Shown here piece after piece: positions 27,827 through 34,817 of a stretch of DNA of 38,168 bases. The stretch's first letter is position 1. Each line of letters opens with the position of its first letter. The stretch is taken from NCBI GenBank assembly GCA_025359915.1, contig JANYDE010000112.1:1-38168 (forward strand). Reading direction: 5' to 3'. The DNA comes from Chamaesiphon sp. 336R_metabinner_41. GTDB lineage: Bacteria > Cyanobacteriota > Cyanobacteriia > Cyanobacteriales > Chamaesiphonaceae. Under the pieces are notes generated by a model. It searched no databases. It was not told where the DNA came from and saw only the letters and a program-made list of their open reading frames with translations. Position numbers and translations under genes: made by a program.

Positions 27827-28192
27827 ATGGTTGACTCTGGCAGCGGCAAACGGAAACTATTTTCTTTATTGTGTCACGGCTCGATTTTTTTAGGTTCACT
27901 GCTCTTTACATCCCTAATTCCATTGGCGGTTTTGCTAATATTTGACGATCCTATTATTAAGGCAACTGCAAAAGAAACACTCAATTATCACTTTAATATT
28001 TGGTTGTATGCAGCAATCACTGGTGCATTAGCATTCTTATTCACTGCTTTAATTATCACAATTCCCCTAGCTTGGTTAATTGGGGGCGCATTCACCCTCT
28101 TTACCCTCGTACCACCAATTTTTGGAATTTTGGCAACTCTGAACAATCCTAACGAACCTTATCGTTATCCCTTTATTTGGAGATTGCTATAA
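27827..28192 (+). CDS. DUF4870 (Tic20-like) membrane protein
   Basis: This 121-residue protein has about three membrane segments (residues 13-40, 57-80 and 82-108). The hydrophilic stretch KATAKETLNYHFNIWLYAAI is typical of DUF4870 proteins, which are distantly related to Tic20. The function is unknown. A good Shine-Dalgarno (GAGGA) precedes the ATG by 8 bases. A terminator follows at 28209. Confidence 0.85.
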   Translation: MVDSGSGKRKLFSLLCHGSIFLGSLLFTSLIPLAVLLIFDDPIIKATAKETLNYHFNIWLYAAITGALAFLFTALIITIPLAWLIGGAFTLFTLVPPIFGILATLNNPNEPYRYPFIWRLL

Positions 28193-28208
28193 TCGAATTG
28201 AAATCAGG

Positions 28209-28238
28209 GGTGTAGAACAATCTACACCTTTTGTTTTT
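28209..28238 (+). terminator. Rho-independent terminator after the DUF4870 gene
   Basis: An 8-bp stem (GGTGTAGA/TCTACACC) with a 4-nt loop is followed by TTTTGTTTTT, a standard intrinsic terminator. Confidence 0.85.
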
Positions 28239-28306
28239 GGTCATCTGAGCGTAAATATTAATATCGCTACAGATTAATTACGCGAAGATAAATCGATAGA
28301 TAGCAG

Positions 28307-29248
28307 ATGAAATCTTATACCTTAATTGCTCCAGCCAAAATCAATCTTCATCTCGAAATTATCGGCATCAGACCAGATAATTATCACGAACTGGTGATGA
28401 TTATGCAGACAGTCGATTTAGCCGATCGAATCGAGCTAAGATCGCTAAGTACTGATGATATTATTCTCCATTGCGGACATCCAGATGTACCGCTGGACAA
28501 TACTAATTTAGCCTATCGTGCGGCTGAGTTAATGCAAGCTGAATTTCCCCAAGCTTTTGCTAAATATGGTGGTGTCGAGATTACCTTGCATAAGCATATC
28601 CCGATCGCCGCAGGATTGGCTGGCGGCTCTGGAAATGCTGCGGCTGTCTTGGTTGGAATCGATTTACTCTGGGAATTGGGACTTACCCAAGGCGACTTAC
28701 AAAAATTGGGGGCAAGGTTAGGCTCTGACGTGCCGTTTTGTATTTCCGGCGGAACAGCCATCGCGACGGGTAGAGGTGAGTTAATCTCTTCCCTACCTAG
28801 CTTAGAAGGGATATATGTGGTGCTGGGCAAATATCGCAGTCTGGAGGTTTCGACTCCCTGGGCATATACTACCTACAGACATCAATTTGAGCATGATTAT
28901 CCCACCGAGCCGACTAGTTTAGCAGATAGATCTCATCGGATCCATTCGGGGGCGTTGGTAAAGGCGATCGTCGCGCAGGATGCTGTTAAAATCGGAGAGC
29001 TACTTTACAACGATTTAGAAAAGGTAGTTTTACCTGACTATCCCCTCGTAAGTCAGTTACGGGCAGAATTCCAGCGTCATCCTAATTTAGGTACAATGAT
29101 GTCTGGCTCTGGACCGACTGTCTTTAGTTTAGCAAACTCTCGCGAACAAGCCGACGCAATCTACCATCAAGTTCGCGCCGCAATTACCGATCCAGATTTA
29201 GAATTATTTGTAACTCAATTTTGCGATCGAGGCGTGAGAGTAGTTTAA
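28307..29248 (+). CDS. ispE: 4-diphosphocytidyl-2-C-methyl-D-erythritol kinase
   Basis: This 313-residue GHMP kinase belongs to the non-mevalonate isoprenoid pathway, which supplies carotenoids, the chlorophyll tail and quinones. N-terminal APAKINLHLEI contains the catalytic lysine. The ATP loop is PIAAGLAGGSGNAAA. The LGSDVPFCISGGTAIATGRGE and MMSGSGPTVF motifs are typical. The start ATG is at 28307. Confidence 0.95.
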   Translation: MKSYTLIAPAKINLHLEIIGIRPDNYHELVMIMQTVDLADRIELRSLSTDDIILHCGHPDVPLDNTNLAYRAAELMQAEFPQAFAKYGGVEITLHKHIPIAAGLAGGSGNAAAVLVGIDLLWELGLTQGDLQKLGARLGSDVPFCISGGTAIATGRGELISSLPSLEGIYVVLGKYRSLEVSTPWAYTTYRHQFEHDYPTEPTSLADRSHRIHSGALVKAIVAQDAVKIGELLYNDLEKVVLPDYPLVSQLRAEFQRHPNLGTMMSGSGPTVFSLANSREQADAIYHQVRAAITDPDLELFVTQFCDRGVRVV

Positions 29249-29283
29249 GTAATAAGCAATAAGTTCGTAGGGTGTGTTATCGC

Positions 29284-29325
29284 ACCATCTCCCATCTCCC
29301 ATCGCCCATCTCCCATCTCCCCTCT
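29284..29325. repeat. Heptanucleotide tandem repeat (CCCATCT)
   Basis: About six 7-bp units run directly up to the start codon of the DUF3082 gene, occupying the place where a ribosome-binding site would be expected. Confidence 0.85.
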
Positions 29326-29616
29326 ATGACTCAACTCACACCACCTCAAAAGCCTTTACCCAGTCCATTAAGTTGTTTAACTGGTTCATTGATTGCTGGT
29401 ACAATGTCGCTCGGAATGTATACGATCACCAGCAATATTGCCACCACATTTGCAACTAGACCGATGGTTCAAAAAACCACGATGGCGGTTAATATTGCTA
29501 CAGCAGTGAGAACGTTAGTGTTAGGTTCGACAGCATTAGGCATGACTGTATTTGGGATTATCTCAGTCGGATTAGTCGGGCTGGCTATTCAAGTTGCATT
29601 TAGCAAAAAGCAATAG
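29326..29616 (+). CDS. DUF3082 domain protein
   Basis: This is 96 residues from the ATG at 29326, with two hydrophobic segments (about residues 17-38 and 62-90). It resembles the cyanobacterial DUF3082 family from memory; the function is unknown. The frame is open upstream to 29272, but that part translates the CCCATCT heptamer array and is unlikely to be native. No Shine-Dalgarno is seen, so initiation may depend on readthrough from ispE or on an unusual leader. Confidence 0.75.
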   Translation: MTQLTPPQKPLPSPLSCLTGSLIAGTMSLGMYTITSNIATTFATRPMVQKTTMAVNIATAVRTLVLGSTALGMTVFGIISVGLVGLAIQVAFSKKQ

Positions 29617-29667
29617 TATTTAATAGTTGAAAAATTGCTGTTCTCAAATTACCTTAAGCCTAAATTA

Positions 29668-29988
29668 ATGGATAAGAAGTCTAAAAATAAAGAATCTAGC
29701 TTATTATATCAACGATTAAAGACTGCATTGCATGATGGGATTAAGGTCTGGTTTGAAACCCGCGACAAAAGTTATTTTGGCATTCCAATTGGTCTCGATC
29801 AATCCTTCGTAGAAGTATTGATTTTAGTCCCAGGTAGTGAAGAAGAATCAGCAGAATATAGTTTTCAACGGGTGACTTGGGTAGTCCGATTATCTTCGAT
29901 TTCAGCGATTGCTTATCCTTCAGAATACTGGTCTACTGATAGATTGGATAGTCTGCTCAATAAATCTGCACTTAATACAGATGTTTAA
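29668..29988 (+). CDS. Conserved hypothetical protein
   Basis: This is 106 residues from the ATG at 29668; a TTG at 29635 would add 11. It is soluble and mixed alpha/beta with no cysteines or catalytic motif. It contains WFETRDKSYFGIPIGLDQ and FQRVTWVVRLSSISAIAYP. It resembles unannotated cyanobacterial proteins. It is the last gene before the repeat-rich toxin-antitoxin island. Confidence 0.6.
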   Translation: MDKKSKNKESSLLYQRLKTALHDGIKVWFETRDKSYFGIPIGLDQSFVEVLILVPGSEEESAEYSFQRVTWVVRLSSISAIAYPSEYWSTDRLDSLLNKSALNTDV

Positions 29989-30372
29989 TTATTAATCAGA
30001 TTGCTCGATCAGGAATTTTATTTTTTTAGCCTGTTTGACCATAAACATTACCGGAAGATCGATTCTCTTATCAGAGAGGCTTTACTAACAGATCGAGAAC
30101 AGATAGATAAAACTCAATGGCTCAATATAAACGCGACAGATTTTTCAAGTTCTACATCCAATCATTGTATAAAACTAAGGGTGATACCCAGCAAAATATT
30201 CAAGTTCGTAATGATGAGGATTTAGAAATCGATTTGATGTTCATTGGTGAGCCAGGAAAGGAAGGATGGCAGCAGGAAGATTTGGGTTTATTCGTTGGCG
30301 GTAGCCTCGATTGTTGTAACGATTGGGCAAAGCCCACGCTGTGCTTAAGAGGCAGGCTAACGCCAACGCGAA

Positions 30373-30531
30373 CGAATTAACGACAATCGACCAAACCCAA
30401 AAGAATCGATCGATAATCTCGACAGGGTATAAAGATGCTCCTCAATAGCGATTACCTCCGATAGGCTGCGCCAACGATTACCTCCGGTACGCTACGCGAA
30501 CGAGCCTCAAACACTAAGATTGTTGGGTTTC
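30373..30531 (+). repeat. R repeat, copy 1
   Basis: Landmarks in order are CGAATTAACGAC, GACCAAACCCA, ATCGATCGATAAT, CAGGGTATAAAGATGCTCCT, CCTCAAACACT and TGTTGGGTTTC. Two 22-nt small elements (30453-30474 and 30479-30500) sit back to back inside it at CGAT. It forms the left boundary of the BrnT-BrnA module. Confidence 0.8.
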
Positions 30532-30549
30532 TGATGAAATGTGATTTAT

Positions 30550-30570
30550 ATGTACAATTGTGCATATAAT
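30550..30570 (+). promoter_or_regulatory. brnT promoter with overlapping near-palindrome
   Basis: A consensus TATAAT at 30565-30570 lies 6 bases before the ATG at 30577, so the transcript would start at or next to the start codon (leaderless or nearly so). The near-palindrome ATGTACAATTGTGCAT (30550-30565) abuts the -10 box in the spacer, a good place for BrnA autorepression. Confidence 0.5.
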
Positions 30571-30576
30571 AGATAA

Positions 30577-30843
30577 ATGGCTTATCAATGGGACAAAAAC
30601 AAAGCAGCAACGAACCTCGGTAAGCACGGGATTGATTTTGCTGATGCAGTTTCTGTGTTCTCAGACGATCTCGCCATCACAACACCAGATCAACGATTTG
30701 ATGAAGAGCGATTTATTACCATCGGGATAGATGCTTTGGGTCGATTGCTGGTAGTGGTGTATACCTGGCGCGATCGAGAAATTAGGTTGATTTCAGCTAG
30801 ATTGGCGGCCCGTCAAGAACGAAGACAGTACGAAGAGGACTAA
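30577..30843 (+). CDS. brnT: BrnT family toxin
   Basis: This 88-residue protein matches the BrnT type II toxins (ribonucleases with a RelE-like fold). It begins with the family pattern W-KNKAATNLGKHGIDFADAV, then DQRFDEERFITIGIDALGRLLVVVYTWRDREIRLISARLA, including the conserved ISAR end. Toxin precedes antitoxin, the usual order for brnTA. It is separated from BrnA by 3 bases and is probably repressed by the complex. Confidence 0.88.
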   Translation: MAYQWDKNKAATNLGKHGIDFADAVSVFSDDLAITTPDQRFDEERFITIGIDALGRLLVVVYTWRDREIRLISARLAARQERRQYEED

Positions 30844-30846
30844 GTT

Positions 30847-31134
30847 ATGGAAGTGGAACACGATTCTGTCGAAGTAGAATATGATTTCAGCAAAGGAAAG
30901 CGAGGTGCGATCGATCCTATCGGTACGGGAAAAACGCGGATTACGATTCGGATTGATGATGATGTTTTAGACTGGTTTCGGGAGCAAGTTCATCAAGCAG
31001 GAGGGGGCAACTATCAAACCTTGCTGAATGAAGCATTGCGAACCCATATTCACAATCAGCATGAGCCGCTAGAATCAACCTTGAGACGAGTGTTACGCGA
31101 AGAATTGGGACGAACTCCTATGGCTTCAAATTAA
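30847..31134 (+). CDS. brnA: BrnA family antitoxin
   Basis: This 95-residue antitoxin has an acidic N-terminus and a ribbon-helix-helix-like DNA-binding region (TRITIRIDDDVLDWFREQVHQAGG-NYQTLLNEALRTHI), the standard BrnA C-terminal pattern. It neutralises BrnT and should bind the promoter palindrome at 30550. The module lies between two direct R repeats. Confidence 0.88.
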   Translation: MEVEHDSVEVEYDFSKGKRGAIDPIGTGKTRITIRIDDDVLDWFREQVHQAGGGNYQTLLNEALRTHIHNQHEPLESTLRRVLREELGRTPMASN

Positions 31135-31162
31135 CAGTTGTAGAGTGATATAAGCAAAATCG

Positions 31163-31338
31163 TTCGCGAAGCGTGCCGTAGGCAATCGATCCCAAAACCA
31201 TCGCACCAAAGATCGAATTAACGACGATCGACCAAACCCACGAGAATCGATCGATAATTTCAACAGGGTACAAAAATACTCCTCAATAGCGATTACCTCC
31301 GGTAGGCTATTGCAGGGCAAACGCTCCGCTACCGCCAA
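31163..31338 (+). repeat. R repeat, copy 2, with two small inserts
   Basis: The same landmarks as copy 1 run from CCATCGCACCAAAGATCGAA to ACTCCTCAATAGCGAT. A 22-nt element beginning TTCGCGAAGCGTGCC (31163-31184) sits at its left. A 45-nt element (31294-31338) sits at its right, after which the Rpn middle fragment starts immediately. Confidence 0.8.
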
Positions 31339-31418
31339 CGATTGCCAGATAGTCCTGAAACAATGTGGCTGAAGATGCTTGGGAACAGAGAGTCAGCACA
31401 GAGTGCATTTCAATCGAT

Positions 31419-31440
31419 TACCTACGGTAGGCTACGCCAA
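31419..31440 (+). mobile_element. 22-nt small dispersed repeat inside the Rpn gene
   Basis: This begins TACCTACGGTAGG and ends CGCCAA, inserted between CGAT and CGAG. It causes a +1 frame change; deletion of exactly these bases joins FQS-I to EQLSPDRR in frame. Confidence 0.8.
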
Positions 31441-31838
31441 CGAGCAGTTGTCCCCCGACCGCCGAGAGAAAAATGATATAATGAGAGCCTGCATCAAATA
31501 TTGTGTTTATCTCAAAGATATACCTACTGACAGTTTAACTCCAGAGGAGCAAAATTTTATGAAAACGATGGCACAAGTCGATGCTTGGTATGAGACTGAG
31601 ATGAACAAGGCTCAGTTAGAAGGTGAGCTTAGAGGGAAGCTCGAAGGTAAGCTCGAAGGTAAGAAGGAAATCGCGATTAATTTACTCCGTAAGAACATAG
31701 CTTTGGATGTGGTTGCTGAGGTAACTGGATTTACGATTTCCGAATTGGAAGGCTTCGCCAACGAACAACTTCAACAACTGCAATTATCAGAATGAGCGGC
31801 TTTACCAACGAATCTCTAACACGATCGATCTTTAAATT

Positions 31839-31995
31839 CGATCGATAACCATCAACATCGATCGATAACCATCACACCAAAGATCGATCGAATCAACCAC
31901 GGTCGATCCCAAGCTAATCGATCGATCATTCCAACAAGATATAAAGATACTCCTCAACAGAGATTTATCGAACCTCAAACACTGGAATTGTTGGG
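31839..31995 (+). repeat. R repeat, copy 3 (uninterrupted)
   Basis: This runs without inserts from CGATCGATAACCATC through CACCAAAGATCGATCGAATC, GATATAAAGATACTCCTCAA, CTCAAACACTGGAATTGTTG. It serves as an empty-site reference for copies 2 and 5. Confidence 0.8.
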
Positions 31996-32089
31996 GTGAA
32001 TGTTGAAACCCAACCGACAGAGCTACTAGGTCGAACTATTCACAAGATGAGTATGCAATAATAGTAGCAACTGAGGCTGAGGTTAAAAA

Positions 32090-32389
32090 ATGCAGTATCA
32101 AGTTTTTGTCAAAAGTCGTTCGGATCGAGGTTTTACTGCTTCCGTACTTGAAATACCGTCTATCGCTGTTAATGGGAATACAGAAGGTGAAGCGATCGCC
32201 AATGCCAAAACCGAATTAGAGTCGCAATTGTCAACAGGTAAGATCGTGACAATTTCGATCGAACCCAAGACTAATTCTACGTCCATGCAATATGCAGGTA
32301 TTTTAGAGAACGATCCAACCTTCGACGATCTGATGGAAAAACTTGTTAATATTCGTCAAGTCGCCAATGAGTGCGAAGATGAAAAATGA
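32090..32389 (+). CDS. HicB-like antitoxin-type small protein
   Basis: This 99-residue protein begins MQYQVFVKSRSDRGFTASV, resembling the short HicB-type fold, with a C-terminal acidic tail (ENDPTFDDLMEKL). A paralog at 33797 precedes a PIN toxin with the same 4-base overlap, which supports an antitoxin role. Here the overlapping partner is a HigA-like protein instead. A GAGG-type ribosome-binding site lies upstream near 32076. Confidence 0.7.
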   Translation: MQYQVFVKSRSDRGFTASVLEIPSIAVNGNTEGEAIANAKTELESQLSTGKIVTISIEPKTNSTSMQYAGILENDPTFDDLMEKLVNIRQVANECEDEK

Positions 32390-32784
32390 TACTTACTTTT
32401 AATTCCGAAAAATATAAAGAGGTTCTGTCTGAGTATCAGCCAAAGCTAATTAAGACAGAAGCAGAAAACGAACGCGCTTTAGCGATCGTAGAGCAATTAA
32501 TGAATTCTCCCGATCTCAGTCCCGAACAAGAGGAAATTTACGAGTTATTAGTTATTTTAATCGAGAGATTCGAGCAAGAATTTTACAAGCCAGATCGATC
32601 TAAAAATTCTGGATCGATGTTATCATTTTTGATGGATCAGCGCGATTTCAATCCGATCGATCTAGTGCCAATATTTGCTTCTGAAGCCGCTGTAGAAGAG
32701 GCAATCTCTGGGCGTACTAATATAGATAGTTATACTGCCGATCGACTGGCTGAATTATTTCATGTAGATGCCAGTTTATTTTAA
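32386..32784 (+). CDS. HigA-like protein (COG5499-type)
   Basis: This 132-residue protein has the N-terminal half of HigA-like antitoxins (YQPKLIKTEAENERALAIVEQLM, EIYELLVILIERFEQEFY) and a C-terminal helix-turn-helix-like part (DLVPIFASEAAVEEAISGRTNI ... LAELFHVDASLF). Its start overlaps the preceding gene by ATGA. No HigB toxin is adjacent, in contrast to the complete HigB-HigA at 36142-36800, so this is either a solitary antitoxin or a hybrid with the HicB-like gene. Confidence 0.75.
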   Translation: MILTFNSEKYKEVLSEYQPKLIKTEAENERALAIVEQLMNSPDLSPEQEEIYELLVILIERFEQEFYKPDRSKNSGSMLSFLMDQRDFNPIDLVPIFASEAAVEEAISGRTNIDSYTADRLAELFHVDASLF

Positions 32785-32811
32785 AGCTGTAGCTTTAATT
32801 CATGGTGTCCG

Positions 32812-32972
32812 TTGGCGGTAGCGGAGCGTTTGCCCTGCAATAGCCTGCCGTAGGTAATCGCAAACCGAACCTATTTTTGTAAGTAAAACTTACGGTTTCG
32901 TCGAGCTATACCTAAACAAAGTAATCGTTGGCGGTAGCGGAGCGTTTGCCCTGCAATAGCCTACCGGAGGTA
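32812..32972 (-). mobile_element. Two 45-nt small repeats in reverse orientation
   Basis: Near-identical 45-nt elements at 32812-32856 and 32928-32972 begin TTGGCGGTAGCGGAGCG and end with TAGGTA or GGAGGTA before ATCG. The second splits an R repeat at GTAATCG/ATCATCC. The 71 bases between them contain the near-palindrome GTAAGTAAAACTTAC. Confidence 0.75.
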
Positions 32973-33040
32973 ATCGATCATCCCAACAGAATATAAAGAT
33001 GCTCCTCAATATTAATCGAACCTCAAATACTGGAATTGTC
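32973..33040 (+). repeat. R repeat, copy 4 (short)
   Basis: This contains CATCCCAACAGAATATAAAG, ATGCTCCTCAAT and CTCAAATACTGGAATTGTC. It abuts the 3' end of the minus-strand yoeB gene. Confidence 0.75.
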
Positions 33041-33041
33041 T

Positions 33042-33383
33042 TTAATTTTTATAGTGATAGCGGGCTTGTAAAAATTGAATAGATTCATCTTTAATTCGAT
33101 AAATTAACCGATGCTCTAAATCTATTCTTCGCGACCATGTATCTGCTTCCATGAATTTTAGTGGTTCTGGTTTACCAATTCCTGAAAATGGATCGATGCA
33201 AACAGATTCTATTAAATCGAGAATTTTGTTGGCTTTTTGAACGTCTTGCCGATACCACCATTGCAAATCTTCTCTGAAGTCTTCATCAAAAATAATCTGC
33301 CTTTGAATGATGATTATTTCTGGCTGAGAATTTTCAGAGCGATTTTTATCTTTCTTTTTAGCGGACAATTCCCAACTCCTCAC
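33042..33383 (-). CDS. yoeB: Txe/YoeB family toxin
   Basis: This is up to 113 residues from a GTG at 33383, overlapping the antitoxin gene by 26 bases. The family core runs from IIFDEDFREDLQWWYRQD to the conserved end RIDLEHRLIYRIKDESIQFLQARYHY, with PFSGIGKPEPLKF between, as in YoeB mRNA endonucleases. The first 30 residues are extra and hydrophilic; no ATG is available, and a later TTG (ELSAK) is an alternative start. It is translated after YefM from one transcript. Confidence 0.88.
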   Translation of the reverse strand: MRSWELSAKKKDKNRSENSQPEIIIIQRQIIFDEDFREDLQWWYRQDVQKANKILDLIESVCIDPFSGIGKPEPLKFMEADTWSRRIDLEHRLIYRIKDESIQFLQARYHYKN

Positions 33384-33675
33384 ATAACGCAGCGATCGAT
33401 TGTGATGGGTTCTCTGGCTCTGTATTGCTGTATCCTTGGAGATCTCTTTGTTTGGCTCGATCGATCGCCCGATGCAATCTAGTTGCGTTGGCGGGAGATC
33501 TCAGTAGATAGACCGTTTCTAAGAGGCTGCTGAGGTCTGTTTCGGCGATGAGAGCGACGTTTTTATTGGTGCCGTCTCGTTTGACTATAATAATATCTTT
33601 GCTATCTGCTACACGATCGAGCAGAACGCTTAAATTACTCTGTGCTTCGGTATAGCTAATTTCGCTACTAGTCAT
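33358..33675 (-). CDS. yefM: Phd/YefM family antitoxin
   Basis: This 105-residue antitoxin begins MTSSEISYTEAQSNLSVLLDRVADSKDIIIVKR, the Phd/YefM DNA-binding N-terminal pattern, followed by VALIAETDLSSLLETVYLLRSP. It pairs with the overlapping YoeB-type toxin. It is transcribed divergently from the HicB-like/PIN pair at 33797. Confidence 0.9.
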   Translation of the reverse strand: MTSSEISYTEAQSNLSVLLDRVADSKDIIIVKRDGTNKNVALIAETDLSSLLETVYLLRSPANATRLHRAIDRAKQRDLQGYSNTEPENPSQSIAALCEELGIVR

Positions 33676-33796
33676 ACAGTGGTTTCCGAGTTTAGTATGT
33701 CGATTATAACTTACCGATCGTAGGGGTGCGATGTTCGATCGAGAGTGTTAAAATGGGTTGTGGACGCTTTTCCAATTCTCAAAGTAGGTATTGAAC

Positions 33797-34114
33797 ATGC
33801 AATATCAAGTATTTGTTAAAAATCCAGCCGAGAGCGAGTTTATGGCATCTGTGATTGGATTGCCAAATGTAACCGCTAATGGGATGACGGAAAAAGAGGC
33901 GATCGATAAGCTCAAGGTTATCCTAGATGCTCAATTTAGGAATGGAAAGTTAGTAACGATCGATATAGATATACCTAGCAAAGTAGCTGAAGAAAGAAAC
34001 GATCCTTGGATTAATAATATGGGTATATTTCAGGACGATCCAAATTTTGACGACTTTTTGGCAGAAATGAATAATTATCGTAATGAGGTAGATTCTGTCG
34101 AGGATTATCGATGA
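33797..34114 (+). CDS. HicB-like antitoxin-type protein, partner of PIN toxin
   Basis: This is 105 residues from the ATG at 33797; a TTG six bases earlier is also in frame. It is a paralog of the protein at 32090: MQYQVFVKNPAESEFMASV, then NGMTEKEAIDKLKVILDAQF, and a C-terminal FQDDPNFDDFLAEMNNY that matches the partner-binding acidic tail of the other copy. It overlaps the PIN toxin start by ATGA. Confidence 0.75.
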   Translation: MQYQVFVKNPAESEFMASVIGLPNVTANGMTEKEAIDKLKVILDAQFRNGKLVTIDIDIPSKVAEERNDPWINNMGIFQDDPNFDDFLAEMNNYRNEVDSVEDYR

Positions 34115-34539
34115 TTTTATATGTTGTTGATACTGATATCTTGAGTCTTTATCAACGGAATTATCCACAGGTTTGTACTCGGATTCGGCTTGCTAGACAA
34201 AATAATCTAACCATCAAAACGACGGTGATAACGGTTGAGGAGCAATATGGTGGACGTTTAGCACAGATTCGGAAAGCACAAAATCCCGAAGCTTTGATTT
34301 TAGCCTACGATCAATTGACTGCAACATTTTCTCTATTCTCTCAGTTGGAAATTCTCAAGTACAATCGATTTGCTGATGATTATTTTCGACAATTTCGACA
34401 GCAAGGAATTCGGATTGGAACGCAAGATCTACGAATTGCGTCGATCGTTCTCGCTCATGGTGGTATTATTGTTACTCGCAATCAGAAAGATTTTGGACAA
34501 GTGCCAGGATTAACAATCGAAGATTGGTCTTTGGAGTAA
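34111..34539 (+). CDS. PIN domain toxin, VapC-type
   Basis: This 142-residue PIN-domain nuclease has the first acidic residues in YVVDTDILSLYQ (residues 3-14), a conserved Glu in TVEEQYGGR, and later aspartates in GTQDLRIASIVLAH and NQKDFGQVPGLTIEDW. It is probably an RNase of the VapC group, held in check by the HicB-like neighbour rather than a VapB. A 22-nt small repeat begins 5 bases after its stop. Confidence 0.88.
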   Translation: MILYVVDTDILSLYQRNYPQVCTRIRLARQNNLTIKTTVITVEEQYGGRLAQIRKAQNPEALILAYDQLTATFSLFSQLEILKYNRFADDYFRQFRQQGIRIGTQDLRIASIVLAHGGIIVTRNQKDFGQVPGLTIEDWSLE

Positions 34540-34543
34540 ATCG

Positions 34544-34774
34544 TTCGCGTAGCGTGCCATAGGCAATCGATCCCAAAACCATCGCACCAAAGATCGATTC
34601 CGCAAAGCGGAGGCTACGCCAACGAATTAACGATGATTCCCTCCGGTAGGCTTCGCCAACGACCAAACCCAAGAGAATCGATCGATAATTCCAACAGGAT
34701 ACAAAGATGCTCCTCAATAGCGATTACCTAACGGTAGGCTCCGCCAATGATCGAGCCTCAAATACTGAAATTAT
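34544..34774 (+). repeat. R repeat, copy 5, with four small inserts
   Basis: The R landmarks (CCCAAAACCATCGCACCAAA, GACCAAACCCAAGAG, CAACAGGATACAAAGATGCT, CCTCAAATACTGAAATT) are split by inserts at 34544-34565, 34598-34622, 34637-34659 and 34725-34747. Comparison with uninterrupted copies shows the surrounding R sequence is otherwise continuous. Confidence 0.8.
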
Positions 34775-34817
34775 TAACATCGTTCGCGGAGTATTTTCCC
34801 CAGCAAAAAGGCTATTG

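Larger units (their letters stand above)
30117..31795 (+). pseudogene. Broken Rpn-family (PD-(D/E)XK nuclease-like) gene in three fragments
   Basis: An N-terminal fragment (30117 to about 30290) reads MAQYKRDRFFKFYIQ to EEDLGLF and then runs into repeat sequence. A middle fragment (31339-31418) reads LPDSPETMWLKMLGNRESAQ to FQSI. The C-terminal fragment (31441-31795) reads EQLSPDRREKNDIMRAC, continues through a LEGKLEGK repeat, and ends at the stop. Middle and C-terminal parts are out of frame only because of a 22-nt insert at 31419-31440; removing it restores one frame. Roughly 100 residues between the first two fragments are missing, and BrnT-BrnA plus two R repeats lie there. The family is the recombination-promoting nuclease/DUF4351-like group; assignment is from remembered sequence pattern. 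Confidence 0.75.

Noticed and set aside
30001-30225. Frame of 74 codons from a TTG, before and overlapping the Rpn N-terminal fragment
   Set aside because: It overlaps the recognisable Rpn frame out of phase, has no start signal or family pattern, and has shadow-like composition.
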